DNA of 64,000 nucleotides from Maribellus comscasis. Lineage in GTDB: Bacteria; Bacteroidota; Bacteroidia; Bacteroidales; Prolixibacteraceae. Numbering within the stretch: the first letter of the stretch is position 1; every line of letters starts with the position of its first letter. Where the stretch lies: positions 7,638,001 to 7,702,000 of the forward strand of contig NZ_CP046401.1 of assembly GCF_009762775.1 (NCBI RefSeq), read 5' to 3'. The translations under genes were made by a program, and so were the position numbers. The notes below the pieces were generated by a model that was given only the letters and a program-made list of their open reading frames with translations, searched no databases and was not told where the DNA came from. Positions 43,131 to 53,033 of the stretch are shown here, piece after piece.

Positions 43131-44555
43131 TTATTTTTTACGATAACATTTTACCCATCCTATTTCAAAAGCATTTGGGAGAAGGTGCCCTGGAATTTCA
43201 TCAACTACAATTGTCGAGGCATTTAAATTCAGGGGATATTGAATATCATTTTTGTTTATGCTTAAAACCTCGGTATCGTTTATTTTCCATGTAAAAGCAG
43301 CGCCCGATTTTTCGACAGAAAAAATATACCACTTTCCTGGTTTCAGATTTGATATGTCCAGGCCTTCCACTTGTATTTTATTATTGCTGTCAAGTTTAGA
43401 AATTCCCAACCTGTTCTTTGTTCCCATCTCAAGCAAATTTACCATTGGCGAACCATTGTCTCCGCTTAACGAGAGTGTGCTGACAAGTTGCTTCAAGGGT
43501 TGAAACTTAATCTTTGCTTCAAAAATCTCTTCTCCCTTTCCAAAACCGTTGGAAGTTGAAAGTAAGCCCGATGTATAATCAAAATCAACAGGAACAAAAC
43601 CGGCTGGCATTTTCCATATCTTTCCTTTCACCTTTTCCTTCTTCACTTCAATGGTAAGCTTTCCGTTGGTTTTTATGTTTTCCCCTGAGGTAAAAAAATG
43701 CAAATCGCCCGGTAAAGAAAAATTTTCACCAACATGCTCCGCCCATTTGTTTACAGTAGACCACTTCCCGGAATCCAACGCGCCTGAAAAATTGTCTTCA
43801 AAAGTTAATTCCCAGCCTTTAAAGAAATCAAAATCATTGCTGCCTTTATATTTAAAATAGTTTTGAATATGAGGCCGCCCCTTTATTTCTTCAAATTTCC
43901 TAAGCTTTGTAAACTCTTCTGTCTTTTCCCATTTCTTTTTGTCTTCCAAATAGGCCTTTCGCTCCAAAAAGCTGTTCGAAGCTGTCCGTTCTTTTAGCTC
44001 TTTGTACCTTATTAAATCGTTTGAAGACTTTACATCCAGGAAATCCCTGTAAAGAGAAGATTTCTTAAACCGCGTATAAAAACGAACATCCGGGTCGCTT
44101 TTTAGCAATCTGTATCTGTTCTTTTTATTAAAAGCTTCTTCTTTTTTTTCCTTTTTATCTTGTGCAAATTTTCCACCTCCAACATATTCTTTTAATGTTT
44201 TAAATTCCCCGGGCTTCTCCGAATTTTCTATTTTTTCAAATCGTACAAGATCCTGCGAATCAACAACTTTAAAATAATGCTTTAATTTTTTTGTCTTCTT
44301 TAATTTTTCAAACTCTGCGAGTTCATTGTATTCTTTGCTTCCTTTAAACTGCAAAGACTCAATTTCAGCTTTCTTTTTCTTAAAATCAGACGAGTTGATA
44401 TACGATTCCAGTTCTATATACTCTTTTAATTCATCTGATTTTTCAACCGTCAAAAATTCCTGGTAATTTTTATAAAGCGCCTCACGTTGATTTTCAATTT
44501 TTTCAACTGGTTTAATCTTCCCCGTTAGCTGCAATGAAAAAATTTTAAACGACAT
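43131..44555 (-). CDS. repeat protein with degenerate GH16/lectin-like domain
   Basis: A 474-residue protein without a signal peptide. The first ~245 residues are highly charged and contain a recurring pattern of about 30-40 residues: a Ser-Asp-x-Leu-x-x-Tyr/Phe core (SDELKEYIELE, SQDLVRFEKIE, SNDLIRYKELK, SNDFDFFKGWE) alternating with EFxxLxxFE-type stretches. The C-terminal ~220 residues have a jelly-roll opening typical of GH16 (LTFEDNFSGALDSGKWS...NGKLTIEVK...SGLLSTSNGFG). The position of the catalytic ExDxxE signature reads VNLLEMGTKNRLG, so the catalytic residues are missing. Binding rather than hydrolysis is inferred. Confidence 0.7.
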   Translation of the reverse strand: MSFKIFSLQLTGKIKPVEKIENQREALYKNYQEFLTVEKSDELKEYIELESYINSSDFKKKKAEIESLQFKGSKEYNELAEFEKLKKTKKLKHYFKVVDSQDLVRFEKIENSEKPGEFKTLKEYVGGGKFAQDKKEKKEEAFNKKNRYRLLKSDPDVRFYTRFKKSSLYRDFLDVKSSNDLIRYKELKERTASNSFLERKAYLEDKKKWEKTEEFTKLRKFEEIKGRPHIQNYFKYKGSNDFDFFKGWELTFEDNFSGALDSGKWSTVNKWAEHVGENFSLPGDLHFFTSGENIKTNGKLTIEVKKEKVKGKIWKMPAGFVPVDFDYTSGLLSTSNGFGKGEEIFEAKIKFQPLKQLVSTLSLSGDNGSPMVNLLEMGTKNRLGISKLDSNNKIQVEGLDISNLKPGKWYIFSVEKSGAAFTWKINDTEVLSINKNDIQYPLNLNASTIVVDEIPGHLLPNAFEIGWVKCYRKK

Positions 44556-44799
44556 CTGTATTTTTTAATAGGTTTTATTCTACTCAAAAATAGAAATTAT
44601 ACGAATATATTCTAATCAAGACAATTATTAAATTAGAAATTTCTAAAAAGAAACATATCTGTTAAACATAAAAACAAAAGATTTCAACAATTTTAACATG
44701 AATAACAATTTATAAAACACTAACTGTTTATATGTTTTTATATTTACGATTGCCTATTCTTCTTATTTTGAATATTTTAGTCGGGAACAACTTAAAACT

Positions 44800-45669
44800 A
44801 TGATTGGACAATCAGAACTTATCTTAAATAACGATGGAACAATTTTCCATTTACACTTGAAACCGGAAAACATTTCTGAACAAATTATACTGGTGGGTGA
44901 TCCTGCCCGGGTTGATACCATTTCTTCACTTTTTGAAAGTATTGAATTTGAAATTCAAAACCGTGAATTTAAAACGGTTACGGGAATTTTTAACAACAAA
45001 AGGCTGACGCTCATTTCTACCGGAATCGGCACGGATAATATCGATATCGTGTTAAACGAATTGGATGCTTTGGTGAACATTGATTTAAAAAAACGTGAAA
45101 TAAAGGACAAAAAAACATCTTTAAACATTGTGCGAATCGGAACTTCAGGCGGATTACAAACCGACTTGCCCGTAAATTCATTTGTTGTTTCGAAAAAAGC
45201 AATTGGTTTTGACGGGATGTTAAATTTCTATGCCAACCGAAAAAACGTTTGTGATCTTTCTTTTGAAACCGCATTTAAACAATATACAAAATGGGACAAC
45301 TCACTCCCAACACCCTATGTCGTCGATGCTTCGGAAAAATTACTAGAAAAATTTGAAAGTCAGGAATTTAGGAAAGGAGTTACCATTTCGGCACCAGGAT
45401 TTTATGGGCCACAGGGAAGAGAACTTCGATTGCCACTGGCTGTGCCTGAGTTAAACAGAAAAGTAGAGGAGTTTTCATTTAACGATTTGAAAATTACCAA
45501 TTTTGAAATGGAGTGCTCGGCTATTTATGGTTTATCTAAAATGCTTGGACACAACGCCTTGACTATTTGTTTGATAATCGCAAACAGGGTTTCGCTCACA
45601 GCAAACGAAAACTACAGGGAAGAGATGAAAAAACTAATCAGAAAAGTCTTAAACGCCTTAACCAATTGA
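44800..45669 (+). CDS. nucleoside phosphorylase (uridine phosphorylase-like)
   Basis: A 289-residue phosphorylase of the PNP/UDP family. Seen: the phosphate-binding start IILVGDPARVD, STGIGTDNIDIVLNEL, the ribose/phosphate region IGTSGGLQTDLPVNSFVVS, and the substrate-binding FEMECSAIYGLSKMLGHNAL. It cleaves a nucleoside with phosphate for salvage; uridine is the likeliest substrate from overall likeness. Only 6 bp separate it from the SirB1-type gene. Confidence 0.88.
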   Translation: MIGQSELILNNDGTIFHLHLKPENISEQIILVGDPARVDTISSLFESIEFEIQNREFKTVTGIFNNKRLTLISTGIGTDNIDIVLNELDALVNIDLKKREIKDKKTSLNIVRIGTSGGLQTDLPVNSFVVSKKAIGFDGMLNFYANRKNVCDLSFETAFKQYTKWDNSLPTPYVVDASEKLLEKFESQEFRKGVTISAPGFYGPQGRELRLPLAVPELNRKVEEFSFNDLKITNFEMECSAIYGLSKMLGHNALTICLIIANRVSLTANENYREEMKKLIRKVLNALTN

Positions 45670-45675
45670 TTTGCA

Positions 45676-46542
45676 ATGAATAAACGTAAACTACAAGCTT
45701 TAATCGATTTACTCGACGATCCGGATGAACTGGTTTACGAACTGGTTGAAAAAGAACTTTTAAAAGAAAACTACAAAATTATTCCTGCATTGGAGGAAAA
45801 ATGGGAATTAAGTTTTGATGAAAGCAGTCAGGAAAGGATTGAAAATCTTATTCAGAGCCTTCAGTTCAAACAAACCCAAAAGTTGCTGGAAAAATGGGTA
45901 GGATCCGCTGACCACGAATTGCTTTCCGGCTTTTTGCTTGTTGACCGTTTCCAATACCCTGATTTAAACCTTTTAAAAATCGACCAGAAAATTGATAACC
46001 TGCGCAAATCAATTTGGATTGAATTAAGCGATTCGCTAACAATTCTTGAGAAAACCACTATACTAAACCATTTTCTTTTTAATATTAACGGATTTTCAAT
46101 TAATCACAATAATATTCATTCGCCACAAAACTGCTTTTTAAATCAGGTTTTGGATACCAAGCGAGGCAATCCGATTTCGATAAGTGTTTTATATGTAATT
46201 ATTGCGCGTATGCTGGAATTGCCGACACATTTTATAGATTTTCCAAGAAATCCTTTAATTGCAATAGTTGACCCTAATCTGGCCCAAAAGGTACACGGGA
46301 ATATCCGAAATTCCGATGTGCTGTTTTATATCAATCCCTCAAATAAAGGTTCGATTACCAGCAGAAAAGAAATTGAATATCATCTTCGGAAAAACAAATA
46401 CGAGCCGCTAAAATCGTTTACCGAACCTAAAACCGATTTGTTTTTTATCCAACGATTACTGGAATCGCTGGAGGAATCATATCAATCTGTTGGTTTTCAG
46501 GAAAAAGAAGAAAAAATAAAAACACTTCTGCGGTTATTTTAA
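45676..46542 (+). CDS. SirB1/transglutaminase-like protein
   Basis: A 288-residue protein. N-terminal helices look HEAT-like (LIDLLDDPDELVYELVEKELLKE). A SirB1_N/transglutaminase-like core follows, with LNHFLFNINGFSINHNNIHSPQNCFLNQVLDTKRGNPISISVLYVIIARML and FPRNPLIAI. The catalytic Cys position of true transglutaminases may correspond to QNCFLN. Function is not known in this phylum. Co-transcribed with the phosphorylase. Confidence 0.85.
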   Translation: MNKRKLQALIDLLDDPDELVYELVEKELLKENYKIIPALEEKWELSFDESSQERIENLIQSLQFKQTQKLLEKWVGSADHELLSGFLLVDRFQYPDLNLLKIDQKIDNLRKSIWIELSDSLTILEKTTILNHFLFNINGFSINHNNIHSPQNCFLNQVLDTKRGNPISISVLYVIIARMLELPTHFIDFPRNPLIAIVDPNLAQKVHGNIRNSDVLFYINPSNKGSITSRKEIEYHLRKNKYEPLKSFTEPKTDLFFIQRLLESLEESYQSVGFQEKEEKIKTLLRLF

Positions 46543-46544
46543 AA

Positions 46545-46590
46545 ACAAAAAGGCCATCCTTTCAGATGACCCTCTTCTCATATACTTTTT
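46545..46590. terminator. bidirectional terminator between convergent genes
   Basis: GGCCATC (46552-46558) and GATGACC (46565-46571) form a stem with one mismatch. A-rich sequence on the left and T-rich on the right allow use from both strands, between the SirB1-type gene and rny. Confidence 0.5.
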
Positions 46591-46596
46591 TATTTT

Positions 46597-48159
46597 CTAC
46601 TTCGCGTAACTTACCGCTCTTGTTTCACGAATAACGGTAATTTTTATCTGCCCGGGATAAGTCATTTCATCCTGAATTCGTTTAGAAATATCAAACGAAA
46701 GCTGTTCTGTTTCCTGGTCACTCATTTTATCCGCACCAACAATAACACGTAATTCACGTCCTGCCTGGATAGCATAGGTTTTCATTACGCCTGGATAAGA
46801 AAGAGCCAAATCCTCCAGGTCTTTCAAACGTTTGATATACGACTCCACAACCTCTCTTCTTGCACCAGGACGGGCACCGGAAATGGCATCACAAACCTGA
46901 ACGATTGGTGCTAGTAACGATTGCATCTCTACCTCGTCGTGGTGAGCTCCGATAGCATTGGCAATGTCAGGTTTTTCCTTATATTTTTCAGCCAGTTTCA
47001 TACCCAAAACTGCATGTGGCAATTCCGGCTCATCATCCGGCACTTTACCAATATCGTGTAATAAACCGGCACGTTTTGCCTTTTTGGGATTTAGTCCCAG
47101 TTCCGAGGCCATAATTGCACTCAAATTTGCAACCTCACGCGAGTGTTGCAGCAAATTCTGACCATACGAAGAACGGTATTTCATTTTACCTATCAGTCGA
47201 ATTAATTCAGGATGCAAACCATGTATTCCCAGGTCAATTGCTGTACGTTTTCCCGTTTCCACCACTTCCTCTTCAACCTGCTTTTTTACTTTCTGAACCA
47301 CCTCTTCAATTCTGGCTGGGTGAATTCTTCCATCGGTTACCAGTTGGTGTAAAGCAAGACGCGCGATCTCGCGACGTACCGGATCGAATGCAGAAAGAAC
47401 GATGGCTTCAGGAGTATCGTCTACAACGATTTCTACCCCCGTGGCTGACTCCAGGGCACGAATATTCCGTCCTTCCCTTCCAATAATTCGGCCTTTAATT
47501 TCGTCACTTTCAATATGGAAAATGGTAACAGCATTTTCTATAGCTGTTTCAGTAGCAACACGTTGAATGGATTTTACCACAATTTTTTTTGCTTCCTTGT
47601 TGGCGGTTTGTTTTGCCTCCTCCATTATTTCGTTAATGTAAGAAACCGCTTCCGATTTTGCTTCTTCCTGCAACGATTCTACCAATTGCGATTTTGCCTC
47701 TTCAGCCGAAAGGCCGGAAATCTGTTCCAGCTTTTCGACATGCTGACGATACAGTTTATCCAGTTCTTCACTTTTGTGTTCCACCCTTTGCAGTTGCGCA
47801 TTCAAATTTTCGCGAATAGCTTCAACTTCTTTACGGGTTGTTTCAAATTCCTTTGTTTTTCGGTTGAGTTCGTCTCTCCTCTGATTTAATCCGTTTTCCC
47901 GTTGTTTCAGCTTGTTTTCCAGATTGTTAATGTGAGAATTTTTATCATGAATGTATTTTTCATGTTCCGATTTTAACTGCAAAAACTTTTCTTTTGCCTG
48001 AAGAATTTTATCTTTTTTTATCACATCACCTTCCGATTTTGCCTCCGCAACAATCGAATCCTTTTTCTTCTTTAAGGCCTTATCCCAAATAAGATAAGCC
48101 AAGGCACCTCCACCAACAAACCCTGCAGCCGCGCCTATTAATATGTCTATCCAGTTCAT
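46597..48159 (-). CDS. rny: ribonuclease Y
   Basis: A 520-residue membrane-tethered endoribonuclease that starts mRNA decay. An N-terminal membrane helix ([20 protein letters not shown]) precedes a long coiled coil (about 35-200). Next come the KH domain ([30 protein letters not shown]) and the HD domain with metal ligands in [11 protein letters not shown] and [16 protein letters not shown]-terminal [12 protein letters not shown] is typical. Full length. It lies downstream of zapA on the same strand, behind a terminator. Confidence 0.96.
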   Translation of the reverse strand: MNWIDILIGAAAGFVGGGALAYLIWDKALKKKKDSIVAEAKSEGDVIKKDKILQAKEKFLQLKSEHEKYIHDKNSHINNLENKLKQRENGLNQRRDELNRKTKEFETTRKEVEAIRENLNAQLQRVEHKSEELDKLYRQHVEKLEQISGLSAEEAKSQLVESLQEEAKSEAVSYINEIMEEAKQTANKEAKKIVVKSIQRVATETAIENAVTIFHIESDEIKGRIIGREGRNIRALESATGVEIVVDDTPEAIVLSAFDPVRREIARLALHQLVTDGRIHPARIEEVVQKVKKQVEEEVVETGKRTAIDLGIHGLHPELIRLIGKMKYRSSYGQNLLQHSREVANLSAIMASELGLNPKKAKRAGLLHDIGKVPDDEPELPHAVLGMKLAEKYKEKPDIANAIGAHHDEVEMQSLLAPIVQVCDAISGARPGARREVVESYIKRLKDLEDLALSYPGVMKTYAIQAGRELRVIVGADKMSDQETEQLSFDISKRIQDEMTYPGQIKITVIRETRAVSYAK

Positions 48160-48179
48160 TCTTTGTAAAATTAATTAAT

Positions 48180-48230
48180 AAAAAACCCGTAATAAATCAC
48201 TCCAATTCCTGAGCAATTTAATACGGGTCC
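48180..48230 (-). terminator. terminator after zapA
   Basis: ACCCGTAATAAAT and the complementary ATTTAATACGGGT arms (48185-48228) with a short loop, followed in the minus-strand sense by a run of T. Placed between zapA and rny. Confidence 0.6.
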
Positions 48231-48268
48231 TGATAAATATTAGTAAACTTTATTACTTTTTCTTCTTA

Positions 48269-48571
48269 CTATTTCTTCTTTTTCTCCTTCAAAAAATCTG
48301 AAATATCGTCATTTAAATTTTTAAGTTCCTCGATGAAAAGATCTTTATCCTCACTTTTTTTTGTTTCGGCAACGTTCAGCGCAATTTGAAAAGCGCTCAT
48401 CGCCAAAATATCCTGTGAATCATTGTCACGAAACAAGCCTCTGAATCTTCGAACTGTATCGTTGACTATTTTTGCAGCTAATCTGTATTTCTCTTCATCT
48501 TCACGATTGATATCCAACGGATAAGTCCGGCTATCAATCTTAATATGTATTCTAAAGTTATCTTTCTCCAC
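48269..48571 (-). CDS. zapA: cell division protein ZapA
   Basis: A 100-residue ZapA homologue, which cross-links FtsZ filaments at the division ring. Family stretches are RIHIKIDSRTYPLDINREDEEKYRLAAKIVNDTV, ILAMSAFQIALNVAE and the C-terminal coiled coil (LFIEELKNLNDDISDFLKEKKKK). It follows the coiled-coil gene by 6 bp, a common Bacteroidota arrangement. Confidence 0.9.
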   Translation of the reverse strand: MEKDNFRIHIKIDSRTYPLDINREDEEKYRLAAKIVNDTVRRFRGLFRDNDSQDILAMSAFQIALNVAETKKSEDKDLFIEELKNLNDDISDFLKEKKKK

Positions 48572-48577
48572 CTGCCA

Positions 48578-48871
48578 TTACTTATTTAGTAATGCGATAC
48601 ATTTATCAATTTCCCGTATTAATCTGTTTATTTTCTGTTTCGCATTCCTGTTTTCATCACTCCCCGATAAAATTTGGTTTGCGATTTCCAATTGTTCATT
48701 GTTTCTGCTTAAATCTGTTCTCGCCTGTTCCAACAATTCTATTTCATTTTTTAAAGCTTCCACTTTATTTTCCAGCAGTTTTTTTTCAGTAGTTAATCGT
48801 TCATATTCACTGAATAACTGCTGTACATTTGCCTTTAAATCGTTCAGAAGCAAGCGATCATCATCAGTCAT
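48578..48871 (-). CDS. coiled-coil protein upstream of zapA
   Basis: A 97-residue protein that is one continuous coiled coil (VQQLFSEYERLTTEKKLLENKVEALKNEIELLEQARTDLSRNN as a heptad pattern). Its position 6 bp before zapA and its shape suggest a ZapB-like division partner, inferred from context only. Confidence 0.8.
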   Translation of the reverse strand: MTDDDRLLLNDLKANVQQLFSEYERLTTEKKLLENKVEALKNEIELLEQARTDLSRNNEQLEIANQILSGSDENRNAKQKINRLIREIDKCIALLNK

Positions 48872-49133
48872 TTTAGCTGCATTTCAGCGACAAAGTTAAT
48901 ATTTTTCACATATTGTAAAAGAGATTAACTATAAATGAAACAAACAAGAAGCGATTTGTTCTTCACTTTTGCCAAAAGTAAAGTTTTTAATAAATAGAAA
49001 TGCTTGATTTTTCAAACACTTTAAACATTATTTCAAAATAATTTAGTCACACTGAAAATAATAATCGGAGTTCAGATGTTCTATTACTTGGAAAACATAA
49101 ATTTGCGGTTTACACAAAATAAAGATCATTCAA

Positions 49134-50837
49134 ATGAGGAATTTTTTTCTGCTTATTATTCTTTTTCTTTCCTATATCTTAAACGGCCAAAATACAACCT
49201 ATACACCACCGGTTAAGATTCCTATGTTTCTGAGCGGAAGTTTTGCGGAGTTACGCAGCAATCATTTTCATTCCGGGATTGATATAAAAACTCAGGGTGT
49301 TACAGGGCTTCCTGTTTTTTCTGTGGCCGACGGCTATATTTCAAGAATCGTAGTTTCTCCTACCGGGTTTGGCCGTGCACTTTATATCGAGCACCCAAAC
49401 GGTACAACAAGCGTCTACGGACACCTAAAATCTTTCAGAAATGACATTGAGGATTATATACAAAAAATTCAGTACGCAGAACGATCTTTTCGTGTTGATG
49501 TGTCGGTTCCTCAAAATACATTTCCTCTAAAACAGGGAGATGAGATAGCACAAAGCGGTAACTCAGGAAGTTCCGGCGGGCCTCATTTACACTTTGAAAT
49601 AAGAAATACGGAAACAGAGGAACCTTTAAATCCATTAAAATACAATCTCCCGGTAACTGATAATACGGCTCCCAAAATGTTTTCGCTGTTGGCAGCACCG
49701 CTTGATAAATTGTCGCATGTAAATTATCAGAATAAGAAAAGCACTTTCACCATTGTTTTTTATGACGACAAATATCATTTAAAAGGAAACCCGACAATAC
49801 CGGTTTATGGTAAAATTGGTTTTGCTGTTCAGGCGAATGATTATTTTGATAATTCATGGAATAAATGTGGCGTTTATTCCGTGGAATTGACTATTGACGG
49901 TGAATTATATTTTTCATACCGGCTCGATAAGTTTTCGTTTGATGAAACAAGGTATATCAACAGCTTCATTGATTATAAAGAATACATTGACAAAAGAAGA
50001 CGATATCAAAAAGCCTGGAAAGACCCGGGAAATCAACTTCCCATTTACAATTATGAAAAAAATAACGGGATTGTCAATTTCAAAGATAACGGCATTCATC
50101 CGGTTCAAATGATTTTAAAAGACACATACGGAAATACCTCTGTTTTGGAGTTTAATGTAAAAAGTGCATTTAAGGAAATTCCGGTTGTTGAAAAACCATT
50201 CACAAAAATTTTCACATACAATCAACGAAATGAGTGGGAAACCAAAAACTTCAAAATTGACATTCCTGAAGGTGCTTTATATACCGATATAAACTTTCAA
50301 TACAGTGCAACTAAAGCTGATGCTGAATTTTTTTCTGAGTTGCACATCGTTCACAAAAATACTGTGCCATTGCAAAAAAGCGCAACAATTCAGATTAAAA
50401 CATTTGGTATTCCTGCTCTCGATGAATCAAAAGCATTGCTCGTAAATGTTGATACTTTAACCGGCAAATTTTATGCAAACGGTGGCGAATTTAAAGACGG
50501 TTGGGTAATTGGAGAGATACGTAATTTTGGGAGTTATGCGGTGACCGTCGATACAATTCCACCTGCAATTGTACCCTTAAGTATCAAAAGTAAAAACACA
50601 TTAACTGAAAGCAATCGTATTCGTTTCAAAGTTTCAGACCAATTGGCCGGCGTTGAGAAATATGAAGGATTCATTGACGGAAAATGGGCGTTGTTTGAAT
50701 TTGACCCGAGAATTGATCAGATAGTTCACTATTTCGATCCGGAACGGTTTGAGATGGGCAAACGGCATGAATTTTTGTTAAAAGTAACCGATTACAAACA
50801 AAATGTGGCAACCTACGAGGCTACTTTCTGGAAATAA
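49134..50837 (+). CDS. M23 family peptidase
   Basis: A 567-residue secreted protein. Signal peptide (FFLLIILFLSYILNG). The LytM/M23 domain lies at about 30-170 with zinc ligands in NHFHSGIDIKTQGVTG (H, D) and GSSGGPHLHFEIRN (HLH). A long beta-rich C-terminal part of about 390 residues resembles Ig or carbohydrate-binding folds. It should cut peptidoglycan cross-bridges or act as an activator; the zinc site looks complete. The extension is typical of Bacteroidota. Confidence 0.9.
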   Translation: MRNFFLLIILFLSYILNGQNTTYTPPVKIPMFLSGSFAELRSNHFHSGIDIKTQGVTGLPVFSVADGYISRIVVSPTGFGRALYIEHPNGTTSVYGHLKSFRNDIEDYIQKIQYAERSFRVDVSVPQNTFPLKQGDEIAQSGNSGSSGGPHLHFEIRNTETEEPLNPLKYNLPVTDNTAPKMFSLLAAPLDKLSHVNYQNKKSTFTIVFYDDKYHLKGNPTIPVYGKIGFAVQANDYFDNSWNKCGVYSVELTIDGELYFSYRLDKFSFDETRYINSFIDYKEYIDKRRRYQKAWKDPGNQLPIYNYEKNNGIVNFKDNGIHPVQMILKDTYGNTSVLEFNVKSAFKEIPVVEKPFTKIFTYNQRNEWETKNFKIDIPEGALYTDINFQYSATKADAEFFSELHIVHKNTVPLQKSATIQIKTFGIPALDESKALLVNVDTLTGKFYANGGEFKDGWVIGEIRNFGSYAVTVDTIPPAIVPLSIKSKNTLTESNRIRFKVSDQLAGVEKYEGFIDGKWALFEFDPRIDQIVHYFDPERFEMGKRHEFLLKVTDYKQNVATYEATFWK

Positions 50838-50883
50838 AGGAAAAGGATAGATGATGAAAGATTAAAGATGAACGTGGAAGAAA

Positions 50884-50930
50884 ACCTGCAACCTGTAACT
50901 TGCAACCTGCTACCCACAACCCGTAACCCG
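50884..50930 (+). repeat. short degenerate tandem repeat
   Basis: About four copies of a 10-11-nt unit of the form CAACCTGTAAC / CAACCCGTAAC between the M23 gene and the PLP-enzyme gene. No palindrome, no ORF. Confidence 0.6.
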
Positions 50931-51001
50931 AAAAGACGATTTTAATCATTCTTCAAAATTTTTAATTCCTGTATTTTGGGAGAAACTAAAATCTCAAAAT
51001 C

Positions 51002-52183
51002 ATGAAATTTAATCCGGCTAAAGCAATTCAGGACTTAAAACAATTTGGTGAATTCGGTGGGGTGAACCCATCTGTTACCGATTCTTCAACATACACATTT
51101 TTGCACGGCGATGCCATGGAAGAAACATTCCTCGGACACATGGAAGGTTGTTTTTTATACTCGCGCCACTGGAATCCAAGCAATAAATATTTGGCTGATG
51201 CCATTGCAGCCATGGAAAATACCGAATCGGCATGGATAACATCGTCTGGCATGGCGGCAATCACTTGTGCTTTGCTTCAACTCTGTAAATCGGGCGACCA
51301 CATTATTACAAGCGTTACAACGTACGGCGGAACCTATGCTTTCTTAAAAAATTGGTTACCTAAATACAATATTGAAGTTTCCTTTGTAAACATTACCGAT
51401 TTGGACGAAGTAAAAAACGCGCTTCAACCCAACACCAAAGTTATTTATACCGAAAGTGTTACCAATCCGCTTTTGCAGGTTTCCAATATTCCTGAACTGG
51501 CAAAAATTGCGCACGGTGCCGGTGCCAAACTCATGGTCGACAATACCTTCTCCCCTATGATATTTTCTCCGGCAATGCTTGGCGCCGACCTCGTAGTGTA
51601 CAGCATGACAAAATTTATAAATGGGAAAAACGATTGTGTAGCGGGAGCCATTTGCGGAACCAATGAATTTGTAAACCAGCTTTCCAGCGTAAACAACGGA
51701 ACGGCCATGTTGCTTGGCCCGGTGCTCGATCCGCTGCGTTCTTCAAATATTCTGAAAAATCTGAACACCCTGCACATCCGGATGAAACAACACAGCAGGA
51801 ACGCACAATTTCTGGCTGAAAATCTTGAAAAAGATGGTTTGAATATTATTTATCCGGGATTAAAAAACCATCCTCAACACAAGTTACACAAAAAATTAAT
51901 GAACGAAGAATTTGGTTTTGGAGGAATGATGGCAATTGATTTGGGAACACTCGAAAATGCTTACGATGTGATGCAAAAAATGCAGGAAGCCGGTGTGGGT
52001 TATCTTGCAGTAAGTTTGGGGTATTTTCGCACTTTATTTAGCTGCTCCGGGCATAGTACATCTTCCGAAATTCCACCAGAAGTACAAAAAGAAATGGGGC
52101 TTTCCGAAGGACTGGTGCGGTTTTCGGTGGGATTGGATAATGATATTGAAGATACATTGGAAAAAATCAGAGGCTGTTTGTAA
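51002..52183 (+). CDS. Cys/Met metabolism PLP-dependent enzyme (methionine gamma-lyase-like)
   Basis: A 393-residue fold-type I PLP enzyme of the trans-sulfuration family. The cofactor region is visible as AWITSSGMAAITCALL, YTESVTNPLLQVSNIPELAKIAH, LMVDNTFSPMIFSP (Asp), and the Schiff-base Lys in VYSMTKFINGKNDCVAGAICG. The C-terminal LFSCSGHSTSSEIP and LVRFSVGLDNDIEDT are typical. Substrate choice (gamma-lyase, beta-lyase or synthase) cannot be fixed by eye. Monocistronic. Confidence 0.87.
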   Translation: MKFNPAKAIQDLKQFGEFGGVNPSVTDSSTYTFLHGDAMEETFLGHMEGCFLYSRHWNPSNKYLADAIAAMENTESAWITSSGMAAITCALLQLCKSGDHIITSVTTYGGTYAFLKNWLPKYNIEVSFVNITDLDEVKNALQPNTKVIYTESVTNPLLQVSNIPELAKIAHGAGAKLMVDNTFSPMIFSPAMLGADLVVYSMTKFINGKNDCVAGAICGTNEFVNQLSSVNNGTAMLLGPVLDPLRSSNILKNLNTLHIRMKQHSRNAQFLAENLEKDGLNIIYPGLKNHPQHKLHKKLMNEEFGFGGMMAIDLGTLENAYDVMQKMQEAGVGYLAVSLGYFRTLFSCSGHSTSSEIPPEVQKEMGLSEGLVRFSVGLDNDIEDTLEKIRGCL

Positions 52184-52400
52184 TGGATTTCATCTCTCAG
52201 TACTATTATTATAAAAAACCAGGAATTGATATTCAATCCCTAAAATTATAAAGCCTCTTCGTATTATTTATTTTACCTACAATTAAAAATAGTAATAATC
52301 AATCTTAATTATTCATCAAGCAACTCCTGTATTTTTTCATATAACACTTCTTTACTTGAAGGCCTTGGAGCATTAAAATCTACAACTTTTCAGTTAATTT

Positions 52401-53033
52401 TTATTTTCCACTGTTAAAAAATGCATTATAGGAATTATAAAATTGCTCAGATAAATAATCATTGTCTAGAACAGGCAAAAAAACTGAACTGACTCTTCCA
52501 TCACAATTTAAGAGGAAAAGATATGGGATATTATATTTATCAATTGGAATGTCTAAAGTGTCTTCTTTAAAATAATAAAAATCATAATCCAATGAGTTAT
52601 ATGCCTTTAATAAAGATAATTCTCGTTCAGTTTTGCCAGACGCCACAATCATAACATTTTGATTATCTACCATCAAATTCTTTTTAATCCTCTCCAATTC
52701 TGTATCAATACAACTTCGGCAGTTTTGTGCAGAGAAACGAAATACAAGCAAAGGACAGAATGAAGATTTATCTCCAAGGGTACAAGAGTCTCCATTAATA
52801 TTGAAGATCATTGTTTGTGGATTAAGCATCCAATTTTCAGATTCAAATCCTTTTACTTCCCTATCAACAAAAAAGTTAAATAATGATTCTGAGTCGACTC
52901 TAATTTTTTGATAGCTGGATATAACTCTATTCTTTTGAGAAATATTATATATGACATATAGGTTGCCACTAATGAATATAATGACAAACAAAATAAATAT
53001 CGATCTTCTTATTTTAAAAATCATACTTCGCAA
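52401..53033 (-). CDS. membrane-anchored thioredoxin-like protein
   Basis: A 210-residue protein with an N-terminal membrane helix (SIFILFVIIFISGNLYVIY). A thioredoxin-like domain follows: CPLLVFRFSAQNCRSCIDTELERIKK with a CxxC-type CRSC, then NIPYLFLLNCDGRVSSVF carrying the cis-Pro position. It could reduce or shuffle disulfides in the periplasm. It overlaps the upstream beta-propeller gene by 20 bp, so the two are translationally coupled. The neighbouring exported peptide with four Cys is a plausible substrate (inference). Confidence 0.75.
   Translation of the reverse strand: MRSMIFKIRRSIFILFVIIFISGNLYVIYNISQKNRVISSYQKIRVDSESLFNFFVDREVKGFESENWMLNPQTMIFNINGDSCTLGDKSSFCPLLVFRFSAQNCRSCIDTELERIKKNLMVDNQNVMIVASGKTERELSLLKAYNSLDYDFYYFKEDTLDIPIDKYNIPYLFLLNCDGRVSSVFLPVLDNDYLSEQFYNSYNAFFNSGK

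Noticed and set aside
52300..52390. Minus-strand stretch reading KVVDFNAPRPSSKEVLYEK to a stop
   Set aside because: Only about 26 codons with no start codon and a stop directly upstream; possibly the tail of a lost gene, but too short to call.
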